Of a stretch of DNA of 64,000 nucleotides, positions 5,936 to 14,985 are shown piece after piece; positions within the stretch are counted from its first letter, which is position 1, and each line of letters starts with the position of its first letter. The position numbers and the translations under genes are program-made. Source of the stretch: Mycobacteriales bacterium. Lineage in GTDB: Bacteria > Actinomycetota > Actinomycetes > BP-191. Under the pieces are notes generated by a model. That model saw only the letters and a program-made list of their open reading frames with translations. It was not told the DNA's origin and ran no database searches. The stretch is from contig DASTMB010000072.1 in NCBI GenBank assembly GCA_035714365.1, positions 19,910 to 83,909 of the forward strand, written 5' to 3'.

Positions 5936-8773
5936 ATGACCGAGACGGCGAGCGGCGCACCGGCCAAGGCGAGCGCGAAGAAGGCGGCGGGCCTGCGCCT
6001 CCAGCGCGTCTACACGACCGAGGGCGTGCACCCGTACGACCAGGTCACCTGGGAGCGCCGCGACGTCGTCATGACCAACTGGCGCGACGGCTCGGTCAAC
6101 TTCGAGCAGCGCGGGGTCGAGTTCCCGGACTTCTGGTCGGTCAACGCCGCCAACATCGTCACCACGAAGTACTTCCGCGGCGCCGTCGGCACCGACGTCC
6201 GCGAGTGGTCGTTGAAGCAGGTGGTCGACCGGGTGGTCGACACCTACACCAGGGCCGGCGTCGCCAACGGCTACTTCGCCACGCCGGCCGACGCCGAGAT
6301 CTTCGAGCACGAGCTCAAGCACATGCTCGTGCACCAGGTGTTCAGCTTCAACAGCCCCGTCTGGTTCAACGTCGGCACCACCGCGCCGCAGCAGGTGTCG
6401 GCCTGCTTCATCCTCTCCGTCGACGACCAGATGGACTCGATCCTCAACTGGTACAAGGAGGAGGGGATCATCTTCAAGGGCGGCTCCGGCGCCGGCCTCA
6501 ACCTCTCCCGCATCCGCTCCTCGAAGGAGCTGCTCTCCTCCGGCGGCACCGCGTCCGGCCCGGTGAGCTTCATGCGCGGCGCCGACGCGTCCGCCGGCAC
6601 CATCCAGCGCGGCGGCGCCACCCGGCGCGCCGCGAAGATGGTCATCCTCGACGTCGACCACCCGGACATCGAGGAGTTCATCGAGACCAAGGCCAACGAG
6701 GAGAAGAAGATCCGCGTCCTCCGCGACGCCGGCTTCGACATGGACCTCGGCGGCAAGGACATCACCAGCGTCCAGTACCAGAACGCCAACAATTCCGTCC
6801 GCGTCACCGACGAGTTCATGCGTGCGGTCGAGGCGGACGGGCCGTTCGCCACCCGCGCCCGCACGACCGACGAGACGTGGGAGGTCGAGGGCGGGGCGCG
6901 CGGGCTGTTCCGCAAGATCGCGCAGGCCGCGTGGGACTGCGCCGACCCCGGCGTCCAGTACGACGACACGATCAACGACTGGCACACCTGCCCGGAGACC
7001 GGCCGCATCACCGCCTCGAACCCGTGCAGCGAGTACATGCACCTCGACAACTCGTCGTGCAACCTCGCCTCGCTGAACCTCATGAAGTTCCTCCGCGAGG
7101 ACGGCACGTTCGACGCGCGGACGTTCGCCAAGGTGGTCGAGTACGTCATCACCGCGATGGACATCTCGATCTGCTTCGCCGACTTCCCGACGCAGGCGAT
7201 CGGCGAGACGACGCGGGCGTACCGCCAGCTCGGCATCGGCTACGCCAACCTCGGCGCGCTGCTCATGGCCAACGGCCTGCCGTACGACTCCGACTCCGGC
7301 CGCGCCATGGCCGGCGCGATCACCTCGCTCATGCAGGCGACCGCCTACAAGCGCTCCGCCGAGCTGGCCGGCATCGTCGGCCCGTACGACGGCTACGCGC
7401 GCAACGCCGACGCCCACCAGCGGGTCGTCCGCAAGCACGCCGCCGCCAACGACGGGCTGCGGCCGTTCGGCGCCGACGACGCGCGGATCCTGCACGAGGC
7501 GACGCGGGCGTGGCAGGAGTGCCAGCAGACCGGCCTGCGCAACGGCTACCGCAACAGCCAGGCGTCGGTCATCGCCCCCACCGGCACCATCGGCCTGATG
7601 ATGGACTGCGACACCACCGGCCTCGAGCCCGACCTCGCGCTCGTCAAGAACAAGAAGCTCGTCGGCGGCGCGTCCATGAAGATCGTCAACAACACCGTCC
7701 CGCAGGCGCTGCGCAAGCTCGGCTACGACGAGGAGATCGTCGAGGCGATCGTCGAGTACGTCGCCGAGCACGGCCACGTCGTCGACGCGCCGGGGCTGCG
7801 CCCCGAGCACTACGCGGTGTTCGACTGCGCGATGGGGGAGCGGTCCATCTCGTGGATGGGCCACATCCGGATGATGGCCGCGATCCAGCCGTTCATCTCC
7901 GGCGCGCTCTCCAAGACCGTCAACCTGCCCGAGTCGGCCACCGTCGAGGACATCGAGAAGGCGTACTTCGAGGGCTGGAAGCTCGGCCTCAAGGCGATCG
8001 CCGTCTACCGCAACAACTGCAAGGTCGGCCAGCCACTGTCGGACATCAACGACACGAAGAAGGCCGCGGCCGCGCAGACTGGTGCCGTGGAGCCGCACGA
8101 GCGCCGTCCCGAGCGCAAGCGCCTGCCGAAGAAGCGGCCGTCGCAGACGGTGTCGTTCTCCGTCGGTGGCGCCGAGGGCTACATGATCGCGTCCAACTAC
8201 CCGGACGACGGTCTCGGCGAGCTGTTCATCAAGATGTCCAAGCAGGGCTCGACCCTCGCCGGCGTCATGGACGCGTTCTCCATCGCGATCTCCATCGCCC
8301 TCCAGTACGGCGTGCCGTTGGAGACCTACGTCGCGAAGTTCACGAACATGCGGTTCGACCCGGCCGGCCTCACCGACGACCCGGACGTGCGGATGGCGCA
8401 GTCCGTCATGGACTACATCTTCCGGCGGCTGGCGCTCGACTACCTGCCGTACGAGCGCCGGGCCGAGCTCGGCATCTTCACCGCCGAGGAGCGCGCCGCC
8501 AGCGTCGCGTCCTCCTCGTACGGCGGCTCGCCCGCCGCCGACGTCGCCGACGTGGCGGAGGTCGACGTCGAGGGGCTGGCGCAGTCCGTCCCGGTGGAGC
8601 CGTCCCCGGCCGCGCCTGCACCGACCGCGCCGGCGGGCAGCGGCGGCGGTGTGGACGTGAGCGCGCAGACCGCGCAGGACGCGCCGTTATGCATGAACTG
8701 CGGCATCAAGATGCGCCCCGCCGGCTCCTGCTACGTCTGCGAGTCCTGCGGCAGCACCTCCGGCTGCAGCTGA
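5936..8773 (+). CDS. nrdJ: B12-dependent class II ribonucleotide reductase
   Basis: A 945-residue adenosylcobalamin-dependent reductase that makes deoxyribonucleotides without oxygen or a second subunit. The active-site loop NPCSEY (Asn362, Cys364, Glu366) carries the thiyl and catalytic acid residues. The redox pair is likely Cys156 (SACFIL) with Cys375 (NSSCNLASLN). The C-terminus has an Ala/Pro-rich linker (about 860-920) and then a cysteine cluster with two CxxC pairs (MNCGIKM, CYVCESCG) for delivery of reducing power or zinc. I chose the ATG at 5936 for its ribosome site; the reading frame is open further upstream through the regulatory region. NrdR boxes lie upstream. No cobalamin riboswitch core was recognised. 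Confidence 0.97.
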   Translation: MTETASGAPAKASAKKAAGLRLQRVYTTEGVHPYDQVTWERRDVVMTNWRDGSVNFEQRGVEFPDFWSVNAANIVTTKYFRGAVGTDVREWSLKQVVDRVVDTYTRAGVANGYFATPADAEIFEHELKHMLVHQVFSFNSPVWFNVGTTAPQQVSACFILSVDDQMDSILNWYKEEGIIFKGGSGAGLNLSRIRSSKELLSSGGTASGPVSFMRGADASAGTIQRGGATRRAAKMVILDVDHPDIEEFIETKANEEKKIRVLRDAGFDMDLGGKDITSVQYQNANNSVRVTDEFMRAVEADGPFATRARTTDETWEVEGGARGLFRKIAQAAWDCADPGVQYDDTINDWHTCPETGRITASNPCSEYMHLDNSSCNLASLNLMKFLREDGTFDARTFAKVVEYVITAMDISICFADFPTQAIGETTRAYRQLGIGYANLGALLMANGLPYDSDSGRAMAGAITSLMQATAYKRSAELAGIVGPYDGYARNADAHQRVVRKHAAANDGLRPFGADDARILHEATRAWQECQQTGLRNGYRNSQASVIAPTGTIGLMMDCDTTGLEPDLALVKNKKLVGGASMKIVNNTVPQALRKLGYDEEIVEAIVEYVAEHGHVVDAPGLRPEHYAVFDCAMGERSISWMGHIRMMAAIQPFISGALSKTVNLPESATVEDIEKAYFEGWKLGLKAIAVYRNNCKVGQPLSDINDTKKAAAAQTGAVEPHERRPERKRLPKKRPSQTVSFSVGGAEGYMIASNYPDDGLGELFIKMSKQGSTLAGVMDAFSIAISIALQYGVPLETYVAKFTNMRFDPAGLTDDPDVRMAQSVMDYIFRRLALDYLPYERRAELGIFTAEERAASVASSSYGGSPAADVADVAEVDVEGLAQSVPVEPSPAAPAPTAPAGSGGGVDVSAQTAQDAPLCMNCGIKMRPAGSCYVCESCGSTSGCS

Positions 8774-8795
8774 CGGGACCGATCGGGGGAGTGAT

Positions 8796-9326
8796 ATGCC
8801 AGAGTTAGGCGAGAAGGGTTCGTCTGCATTTCTCGCATATGGGCAGTGGTTGTTAGAGCTCCATAATGACCGTGCTGCGGGATTTACACAGCGGACGGTA
8901 GGGGTGCTCGGTTTCGCGGGTGTCATACTCGCGCTGGCTCCGATCGCGCTCAAGCTTCCCAACGACGTTCAGGTCAACGCTGGTCTGGTTATCACCGCGA
9001 GCGTGATGTTCGGCGCGTTGCTGCTCTGCGTCGCCTTCTGTCTGTCGGTTTTGGCTCCGCAGAAGGTGATCCTTCCAGCGGTTAGCCATTCACGGGAGGC
9101 GTGGAGGATGTACTTGACCGAGAAGCGTACTGGGAAGGCCAACCGCGACCTTGCGGAGGCGCTCTTCCGCGGTTCGACGCTGACTCAGCCGAGTCCGCTG
9201 GATTTGGCACTGCATGACGCATCTGTGCGCGGGACGCGCTTCCGGTGGTCCGTCTGGTGCCTCGCAATATCTATTGGCGCGCTCGCTGCTACTGTGGCGC
9301 AGCTTTCATGGCAGATGGTGAGGTGA
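8796..9326 (+). CDS. Three-helix membrane protein, possible effector-like
   Basis: A 176-residue protein with hydrophobic helices at about 33-52, 63-88 and 151-171, and a long charged cytosolic loop (about 95-148) between helices 2 and 3. The segment before helix 1 (ELHNDRAAGFTQRT) and the overall topology recall the small membrane modules of Pycsar/DUF5706-type defence effectors. No nucleotide-cyclase gene is beside it, and similarity by eye is weak. Base use differs sharply from its neighbours: many A/T third positions and codons such as TTA, AGA and ATA that are rare elsewhere in the window. This suggests recent acquisition. A GGGGGAGTGAT site precedes the ATG. A 37-codon ORF follows 6 nt later. 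Confidence 0.7.
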   Translation: MPELGEKGSSAFLAYGQWLLELHNDRAAGFTQRTVGVLGFAGVILALAPIALKLPNDVQVNAGLVITASVMFGALLLCVAFCLSVLAPQKVILPAVSHSREAWRMYLTEKRTGKANRDLAEALFRGSTLTQPSPLDLALHDASVRGTRFRWSVWCLAISIGALAATVAQLSWQMVR

Positions 9327-9332
9327 TAGCGC

Positions 9333-9446
9333 ATGAGTGAGCCGATGTATGAACAGCAGGTAGACCCCGAGGTTGATGTGATCCTGCCGACGTACGACTA
9401 CATCGAGAAGGGGGCTACGGCCGCCGACGGGTTGGAGAAGAAGTAA
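9333..9446 (+). CDS. 37-residue acidic small protein
   Basis: A short ORF: ATG 9333, TAA 9446. It begins MSEPMYEQQVDPEVD and ends DGLEKK. It is acidic, with no cysteine and no membrane segment. It starts 6 nt after the membrane-protein stop, with GAGGTG as ribosome site overlapping that stop, so translational coupling is likely. It shares the lower-GC character of the islet. It could be a regulator or partner (immunity or adaptor) of the membrane protein, or a chance ORF; I recognise no family. The following 222 nt (9447-9668) contain no convincing gene. Confidence 0.45.
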   Translation: MSEPMYEQQVDPEVDVILPTYDYIEKGATAADGLEKK

Positions 9447-9668
9447 ACGCGGTGTCCGGAAGCACGTGCGCCCCTCGTGCCTGTGCACGCTATGCCTGCC
9501 AGGCAGGGGGGTCGCATCTTGTATTGATGGGCTCTCGCGACGAAGGACCCCTCAGACGTGTGAGAGCCGTAGTTTCACGTTGCGGGGTGAGTTACCTGAA
9601 TGACCGCTCTGACGCGGTCGCTGGCAACTCCGCGTCACGGCATCAGGTCCGGCATACAGAAAAGGCCC

Positions 9669-10061
9669 TCAGCTCTTGGGCGGAACGGGCTCCGAGCCGT
9701 GCAGCACGGCCAGTCGCGGCGGCTCGCCGACCGCCACCCCGCTGAACCGGTACGGCGTCCGCGACCGCGCGTCACCAACCGTCTCGACCACGTTCCCGGA
9801 CGCCACGAACCACAGCACGTCACCACGCCGGTCGGCGACTACGCGCGACCACTCCCAGCCGAAGCCGATCGGCCGCGCGTACAGGTGCGCCAGGAACGCC
9901 CGCAGCTCGTCCCACCCGTACGCCTGCTCGCCCGCCTCCGAGCCGAGCAGCACCACGTCGCACGACGGCGCGAACAGCGCCAGCGTCGCCTCCGCGTCCC
10001 GGCCGGAGACGGCCGTGCCGAGCCGGTCGAGCAGGTCCCGCGCCACGGCGACAGCGTCCAT
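9669..10061 (-). CDS. SnoaL/NTF2-like protein (SgcJ/DUF4440 type)
   Basis: A 130-residue single-domain protein with the NTF2-like pattern: an N-terminal helix pair (VARDLLDRLGTAVSGRDAE), a conserved ATLALFAPSCDVVLLG strand, a central YGWDELRAFLAHL helix, and C-terminal strands ending in a WFVASGNVV and PYRFSGVAV region. Such proteins are ketosteroid-isomerase-like enzymes or nutrient-binding folds; no specific active site can be assigned. The ATG at 10061 starts at the usual point of the family. An upstream extension is open but overlaps the ogt 3' region and lacks coding character. It ends at the border of the low-GC islet, but its own composition is typical of the chromosome. Confidence 0.78.
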   Translation of the reverse strand: MDAVAVARDLLDRLGTAVSGRDAEATLALFAPSCDVVLLGSEAGEQAYGWDELRAFLAHLYARPIGFGWEWSRVVADRRGDVLWFVASGNVVETVGDARSRTPYRFSGVAVGEPPRLAVLHGSEPVPPKS

Positions 10062-10115
10062 GGCCGCACCGTAGCCACCGGCTGTCCACCGGGTTGTCCA
10101 CAGGCGGTGCACAAC

Positions 10116-10586
10116 TCAGAACAGGGCTGTGGACGACTCCAGGTCGAGCAGGGTGCGCTTGGCGTCCATGCCGCCGCCGAAGCCGGTCAGCGTGCCGTTC
10201 GCGCCGATGACACGGTGGCACGGCACGACGATGCCGATCGGGTTGCGGCCGTTCGCCGCGCCGACCGCGCGTGACGCCTTCGGCGAACCGACGCGCCGCG
10301 CCAGCTCGCCGTAGCTGATCGTCTCGCCGTACGGGATCAGCCGGAGCTGCTCCCACACCGCGAGCTGGAACGGCGTCCCGCGCGGCGCCAGCGGCAGGTC
10401 GAACTCCTTGAGGTCGCGCGCGAAGTACGCGCCGAGCTGCGCCGCCGCCTCGGCCAACACCGGGTCGTCGTCGTCGCGCTCGCCCGACACCGGCTTCACG
10501 CCGAACCACAGCCCGGTCAACGCCGCCCCGTCCGACTCCAGCAGCAACGCCCCGACGGGCGTGCCCTCTACCACGGTCCAGCTCAC
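10116..10586 (-). CDS. ogt: Methylated-DNA-protein-cysteine methyltransferase
   Basis: A 156-residue suicide repair protein that moves the alkyl group from O6-alkylguanine in DNA to its own cysteine. The acceptor is Cys123 in the invariant motif [10 protein letters not shown]. The arginine-finger helix-turn-helix ([19 protein letters not shown], about 91-109) and ANGRNP are intact. The N-terminal half is the usual variable RNase-H-like domain. The GTG start overlaps the stop of the Ada/AlkA gene by 4 nt, giving a two-gene alkylation repair operon. The GTG is preferred because the coupled overlap and family length agree. Confidence 0.95.
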   Translation of the reverse strand: MSWTVVEGTPVGALLLESDGAALTGLWFGVKPVSGERDDDDPVLAEAAAQLGAYFARDLKEFDLPLAPRGTPFQLAVWEQLRLIPYGETISYGELARRVGSPKASRAVGAANGRNPIGIVVPCHRVIGANGTLTGFGGGMDAKRTLLDLESSTALF

Positions 10587-12025
10587 TCCGCGCCTCCCAG
10601 CGACGTCCACAGGTGCATCAGGGCGTACGACCGCCACGGCCGCCACGCCTCGGACAGGGTCTCGGCCGACATCCCGGGAGCGAGCCGCGCCAGCGCGTGC
10701 CGGACGCCGAGGTCGGTCGGCAGGAACGCGTCCGCGTCGCCGAGCGCGCGCAGCGCGATGTACGACGCGGTCCACGGCCCGATCCCCGGCAGCGCCAGTA
10801 GCGCCGACCGCGTCTCGGCGCGCGGCGCGCCCCGGTCGAGGTCGACCGCGCCGGCCGCGACGGCACCCGCCAGCCCGACCAGGGCTCGCGCCCGTGACCT
10901 CGGCATCGCGAACGCCGGCGGGTCGGCCCCGGCGAGCGCCGCGGCCGAAGGGAACAGGTGCGTCAGCGACCCGTCGGCGACGGGCAGCGGCGTCCCGTAC
11001 GCCGCCACGAGCCGCGCCGCGAGCGTCCGCGCGCCGGCGACCGACACCTGCTGCCCGAGCACGGCCCGCACGGCGACCTCGAACCCGTCGACGTGCCCCG
11101 GCACGCGCAGCCCCGGCCGCTTCCGCACGAGCGGCCCGACGACGGGGTCGCCGGCGAGGGCGTCGTGCACCGCCAACGGGTCGGCGTCGAGGTCGAGCAG
11201 GCGGCGGCACCGCTCGACGGCGACCGGCAGGTCCGCGACGGAGGTGAGCCGCAGCGCGCAGCGGACGTACGACGGCAACGGCGTCAGCGCGACGACGCCG
11301 GGCCCGCCCGGCAGCCGCAGCGTCCGCCGGTACGTCCCGCCGGCGACCTCCTCGACGCCCGGCACCGCCCGCACCCCGAGGAAGTCCAGCAACGCTGCCC
11401 CGTCGAACGGCTCCCGCACCGCGAGCCGCAGCACTCCGTCACCGGACGTAGCGCGGGCGGACCGGGCCGCCCGCGAACGCAGCTCGCCCGGCGTGGCGTC
11501 GTAGGTCGCCCGCACGGTGTCGTTGAACTGCCGCACGCTGGCGAACCCGGCCGCGAACGCCACGTCCGCCAGCGGCACCGCCGTCGTCTCGGCGAGCATC
11601 CGCGCGGTGTGCGCGCGCCGCGCCCGCGCGAGCGCGAGCGGCCCGGCGCCGAGCTCGGCGACGAGGATCCGGTTGAGCTGACGCTCGCTGTAGCCGAGCC
11701 GCCGCGCCAGGCCCGGGACGCCGGCCCGCTCGACGACGCCGTCGTTGACGAGCCGCATGGCGCGGCCGGCGACGTCGGCGCGCACGTCCCACTCCGGCGA
11801 GCCGGGGGTGGTGTCGGGGCGGCACCGCTTGCACGCGCGGTACCCGGCGGCGAGCGCGGCGGCGGCCGTCGGGTAGAACGTCACGTTGACCCGCTTCGGC
11901 GTCGTCGCCGGGCAGCTCGGGCGGCAGAAGATGCGGGTCGTGCGGACGGCCGTGTAGAACACGCCGTCGAAGCGGCGGTCCCGGCTGAGGACCGCGCGGT
12001 AGCAGCGGTCCTGGTCCTCGATCAC
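10583..12025 (-). CDS. alkA: Ada zinc-AraC / AlkA DNA glycosylase fusion
   Basis: A 480-residue multi-domain repair protein. Residues 1-75 form the Ada zinc domain with Cys34, Cys38, Cys65 and Cys68 ([16 protein letters not shown]); Cys34 is the expected methyl acceptor for phosphotriesters. Residues about 85-185 are an AraC-type DNA-binding domain ([26 protein letters not shown]). Residues about 195-290 match AlkA_N, and 300-480 the HhH-GPD glycosylase ([17 protein letters not shown], with the catalytic Asp in LPTDLGV). It excises alkylated bases and probably also activates the adaptive response. It is the first gene of an operon with ogt, overlapping by 4 nt. Fusions of this kind are common in actinobacteria. 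Confidence 0.95.
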   Translation of the reverse strand: MIEDQDRCYRAVLSRDRRFDGVFYTAVRTTRIFCRPSCPATTPKRVNVTFYPTAAAALAAGYRACKRCRPDTTPGSPEWDVRADVAGRAMRLVNDGVVERAGVPGLARRLGYSERQLNRILVAELGAGPLALARARRAHTARMLAETTAVPLADVAFAAGFASVRQFNDTVRATYDATPGELRSRAARSARATSGDGVLRLAVREPFDGAALLDFLGVRAVPGVEEVAGGTYRRTLRLPGGPGVVALTPLPSYVRCALRLTSVADLPVAVERCRRLLDLDADPLAVHDALAGDPVVGPLVRKRPGLRVPGHVDGFEVAVRAVLGQQVSVAGARTLAARLVAAYGTPLPVADGSLTHLFPSAAALAGADPPAFAMPRSRARALVGLAGAVAAGAVDLDRGAPRAETRSALLALPGIGPWTASYIALRALGDADAFLPTDLGVRHALARLAPGMSAETLSEAWRPWRSYALMHLWTSLGGAE

Positions 12026-12110
12026 CCGCCCATCATGGCCCGCCGGCGGGACAACGGCTGGCGGGAATCGGACGTGGTCGCGAGGTGGCGCCGACGCGCC
12101 GAAGAACGGA

Positions 12111-13109
12111 TCAGTCGAGCGGCGAGTCGGTCTCGGTGACGACGAGGTCGGTGGGCGCGTTGTGCACGGCCGGCACCCGGCCGAGCCGCCCCGCCTGGAA
12201 GTCCGCGAACGCCTGCCGCACCTCCGCCTCGGTGTTCATCACGAACGGCCCCGCCCAGGCGATCGGCTCCCGGATCGGCCGCCCGCCGAGCAGCAGCACC
12301 TCCATCGACGCCGACCGCCCGTCCCGCGAGGCGTCGGCGGCGACGGTGACGGCGTTGCCGGGGCCGAGGACGGCGAGCTGCGCCATCCGCAACGGCCGGC
12401 CTTCCGCGCCGACCGTGCCGCGCCCGGCGAGGACGTAGACGAGCGCGTTGAACGACTCCTCCCACGGCAGCACGACCCGCGCGCCGGGCGCGAGCGTGAC
12501 GTGCAGCATCGTCATCGGCGTGTACGTCGAGCCGGGGCCGCGCAAGGCGCCGACCGACCCGGCGATGACGCGGACCAAGGCGCCGCCGTCGGGCGACGTG
12601 CCGAGCGCGACCTGGGACGCGCCGAGGTCCTGGTAGCGCGGCGGCACCCACTTCTGCGCGGCGGGGAGGTTGACCCACAGCTGGAGGCCGTGGAACAGCC
12701 CGCCGGACGCGACGACCTCCTCGGGCGGCGTCTCGATGTGCAGGATGCCCTGGCCGGCCGTCATCCACTGCGTGTCGCCGTCGGAGATGAGCCCGCCGCC
12801 GCCCTCGCTGTCCGCGTGGCGCAGCAGCCCGTCGATCATGTACGTGACGGTCTCGAAGCCGCGGTGCGGGTGCCACGGCGTGCCCTTCGGCTCGCCCGGC
12901 CCGTAGTCGACCTCGCCCATCTGGTCGAGGTGGATGAACGGGTCGAGGTCGCCGAGGTCCGCGCCCGCGAACGCCCGGTACACCGGGAACCCCTCGCCCT
13001 CGAGCCCGCGCGGCGCGGTCGTCACCGAACGCACCGCGCGCTGGCGCGCCTCGGCGGGCGCGGCGATGCGCGGGAGCGTCGTGACGTCGTCGACGGTGAC
13101 AGCGGGCAC
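12111..13109 (-). CDS. Pirin family protein
   Basis: A 332-residue bicupin of the pirin family. The N-terminal cupin carries the metal ligands His80 and His82 (PWHPHRGFETVTY) and His124 and Glu126 (GILHIETP). The C-terminal cupin (about 200-300) includes PGARVVLPWEESFNALVYVL. Bacterial pirins bind iron and some have quercetin dioxygenase activity or regulate metabolic enzymes; the true role here is unknown. It stands alone, 85 nt before the start of the AlkA gene, and is divergent from the hypothetical gene at 13192. Length is slightly above typical because of a C-terminal tail. Confidence 0.9.
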   Translation of the reverse strand: MPAVTVDDVTTLPRIAAPAEARQRAVRSVTTAPRGLEGEGFPVYRAFAGADLGDLDPFIHLDQMGEVDYGPGEPKGTPWHPHRGFETVTYMIDGLLRHADSEGGGGLISDGDTQWMTAGQGILHIETPPEEVVASGGLFHGLQLWVNLPAAQKWVPPRYQDLGASQVALGTSPDGGALVRVIAGSVGALRGPGSTYTPMTMLHVTLAPGARVVLPWEESFNALVYVLAGRGTVGAEGRPLRMAQLAVLGPGNAVTVAADASRDGRSASMEVLLLGGRPIREPIAWAGPFVMNTEAEVRQAFADFQAGRLGRVPAVHNAPTDLVVTETDSPLD

Positions 13110-13178
13110 GGCGGCCTCCAGGGGACGGGATCGCTACGCCCCACCTTCCCGCGTCCGCGCGGACCACGCCCGCCGACG

Positions 13179-13184
13179 TAGCCT
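13179..13184 (+). promoter_or_regulatory. Leaderless-type -10 element
   Basis: TAGCCT (TANNNT) lies exactly 7 nt before the ATG at 13192. That is the signature of actinobacterial leaderless transcripts, whose first base is the start codon. No Shine-Dalgarno sequence is present. Confidence 0.6.
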
Positions 13185-13191
13185 TGCCCGC

Positions 13192-14655
13192 ATGGCTGAC
13201 GACGACGGCGTGGTCTTCCCCGAGGCAGGCGGCACCCGGAGCACGAGCGCGTTCGGGCGGTCGGTGGTGGCGGACGCGCTGCGCGCGGTCGACCCGGTGG
13301 GGTCCGCCGCGGCGGCGCGCGACACCAACTGGCGGCGCGGCTACCTCACCCACTTCCGCCGCCTGGTGGAGGCGGGGCTGCCCACCGCCGACGCCGCGGT
13401 GACCGTCGCGACCGACGGGCTGACCGCCGCGCGCGACCGGATGCGCTACCTCACCGCGAAGGGCGAGGAGGTGCCGCTGGCGGAGGCGTTCGACGCGGCG
13501 CGCGCCGGCGACGTCGAGACGGTGACCGTCACCGGCGACGCGGAGCGGGAGACGGAGCTGGCGCTGCCGTACCGCGGCGAGCGGCTCACCGGCGACGCGC
13601 TGCGCCGCCGCCTCGACGCGTGGGTCGAGGGCGGCATCGTGGAGCCGTCGGTGGCCGAGGCGGTGCGCGACGTGCAGGTCAACCCGGAGTGGCTCGACCT
13701 GTCCGGGTACCGCGTCGTCGTGCTCGGCGCGGGCGCGGAGATGGGGCCGTTGCGGTCGCTGCTGCGCTGGGGCGCGGACGTCGCGGCGGTCGACCTGCCG
13801 CGGCCCGACGTGTGGGAACGCGTGCTGCGCTCGGTGCGCGAGGGGGCGGGGACGCTGCGCGTGCCGGTCCGCGCCGAGGCGCCGCGCACCGGCGACCTCG
13901 CGAAGCGCGCCGGGCTGGACCTGCTCACCGACCTGCCGACCGTCGCCGACTGGCTGCTCGGCATCGACGGCCGGCTCGTGCTCGGCAACTACGTCTACGC
14001 CGACGGCGCCACGAACGTCCGCCTCGCGCTCGCCGTGGACGCCCTCACCACGCGCGTCGCGGGGGAGCGGCCGGACACCGCGCTCGCGTTCCTCGGCACG
14101 CCGACCGACGTGTACGCGGTGCCGGGGGAGGCGGTGGCGTTCTCGACCGAGGCGTACGGCCGCCGCAACGCCGTCAAGGCGCTGCGCCGCCCGCTCAAGG
14201 CGGTGAGCGCCGGGCGGCTGCTGCGCCGCAACTACGCGCCCGGCAGCGACCCCGGCATCAACGACAGCCTGGTGCCGCAGCAGGGCCCGAACTACGCGCT
14301 GGCCAAGCGGGTGCACCGCTGGCGCGCGACGGTGGCGCGGCACGAGGGGACGGACGTGTCGTTCCACGTCGCGCCGGCGACGCGGACGCGGTCGGTCGTG
14401 AAGAACCGCGTGCTGGCGTCCGCCTACGCGGGCGCGAAGCCGTTCGGGATCGAGGTGTTCGAGCCGGAGACGAGCAACACGCTGATGGCGGCGCTGCTCG
14501 TCCACGACCTGCGCAACCCGCGCCCGCCGCGCGAGCACCCGTGGCGGGACGAGGCGTACGCGGCGGCGCACGGCGGGCTGTGGCGCTCGGCGTACGACCC
14601 GCGCAGCGCGCTCGGCCTCGCCGTGCTGCTCGGTCTGGCCGGCGCCCGCGGCTGA
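13192..14655 (+). CDS. Conserved hypothetical protein with Rossmann-like segment
   Basis: A 487-residue cytosolic protein. A Rossmann-like nucleotide-binding segment is visible in the middle (RVVVLGAGAEMGPLRSLL, about 180-197, followed by the strand DVAAVDLPRP). Later conserved-looking stretches are GNYVYADGATN and PGINDSLVPQQGPNYALAKR. The composition resembles dehydrogenase or epimerase-like folds, but I do not recognise the family and assign no reaction. It is probably translated leaderless from the -10 at 13179. Its 3' end faces the TfoX gene with only 3 nt between stops, so the two transcripts must overlap or share a terminator. Coding character is strong. Confidence 0.8.
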   Translation: MADDDGVVFPEAGGTRSTSAFGRSVVADALRAVDPVGSAAAARDTNWRRGYLTHFRRLVEAGLPTADAAVTVATDGLTAARDRMRYLTAKGEEVPLAEAFDAARAGDVETVTVTGDAERETELALPYRGERLTGDALRRRLDAWVEGGIVEPSVAEAVRDVQVNPEWLDLSGYRVVVLGAGAEMGPLRSLLRWGADVAAVDLPRPDVWERVLRSVREGAGTLRVPVRAEAPRTGDLAKRAGLDLLTDLPTVADWLLGIDGRLVLGNYVYADGATNVRLALAVDALTTRVAGERPDTALAFLGTPTDVYAVPGEAVAFSTEAYGRRNAVKALRRPLKAVSAGRLLRRNYAPGSDPGINDSLVPQQGPNYALAKRVHRWRATVARHEGTDVSFHVAPATRTRSVVKNRVLASAYAGAKPFGIEVFEPETSNTLMAALLVHDLRNPRPPREHPWRDEAYAAAHGGLWRSAYDPRSALGLAVLLGLAGARG

Positions 14656-14658
14656 CCG

Positions 14659-14976
14659 CTACTTCGGCGGCAGCGAGCCGGCGAACGCGACGCCGCGGCC
14701 GATCCACGTCCGCAGGACGTCGTCCTCGAGCACCTCGCCGGCGACGACGAGCCAGCCCGCCGACGTGCGGCCACCCATGACGAACGGCCGCACTCCCGGC
14801 TCGGTCAGCAGCGCGGGCTGGTCGTCCGGGCCGCAGCGGACGAGCAGGTCGTCGCCCATCACGCCGACGGCCATGTTGCCGTCGAGCAGGAACGCCAGCC
14901 CGCCGAACGTCTTCTTCTCCGGCAGCCCGCCCGCCAGGTCCCGGACCCGCTCCGCGAGCGTCTCGTCGTACGCCAT
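14659..14976 (-). CDS. TfoX/Sxy N-terminal domain protein
   Basis: A 105-residue single-domain protein matching TfoX_N: start MAYDETLAERVRDLAG, a central KKTFGGLAFLLDGNMAVGV hairpin, and LLVRCGPDD and VLRTWIGRGVAFAGS near the end. In gamma-proteobacteria TfoX/Sxy controls competence. Actinobacterial stand-alone TfoX_N proteins have no proven role, and competence should not be inferred. The ATG has a GGAGGA site in front. It lies 9 nt downstream of the SWIM gene stop and is probably the last gene of the SNF2-SWIM-TfoX unit. Confidence 0.88.
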   Translation of the reverse strand: MAYDETLAERVRDLAGGLPEKKTFGGLAFLLDGNMAVGVMGDDLLVRCGPDDQPALLTEPGVRPFVMGGRTSAGWLVVAGEVLEDDVLRTWIGRGVAFAGSLPPK

Positions 14977-14985
14977 GGCGTCCTC

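Noticed and set aside
9452..9745. A 97-codon plus-strand frame downstream of the low-GC islet
   Set aside because: No ribosome site, no hydrophobic or family pattern, mixed composition, and it overlaps the SnoaL-like gene antisense.
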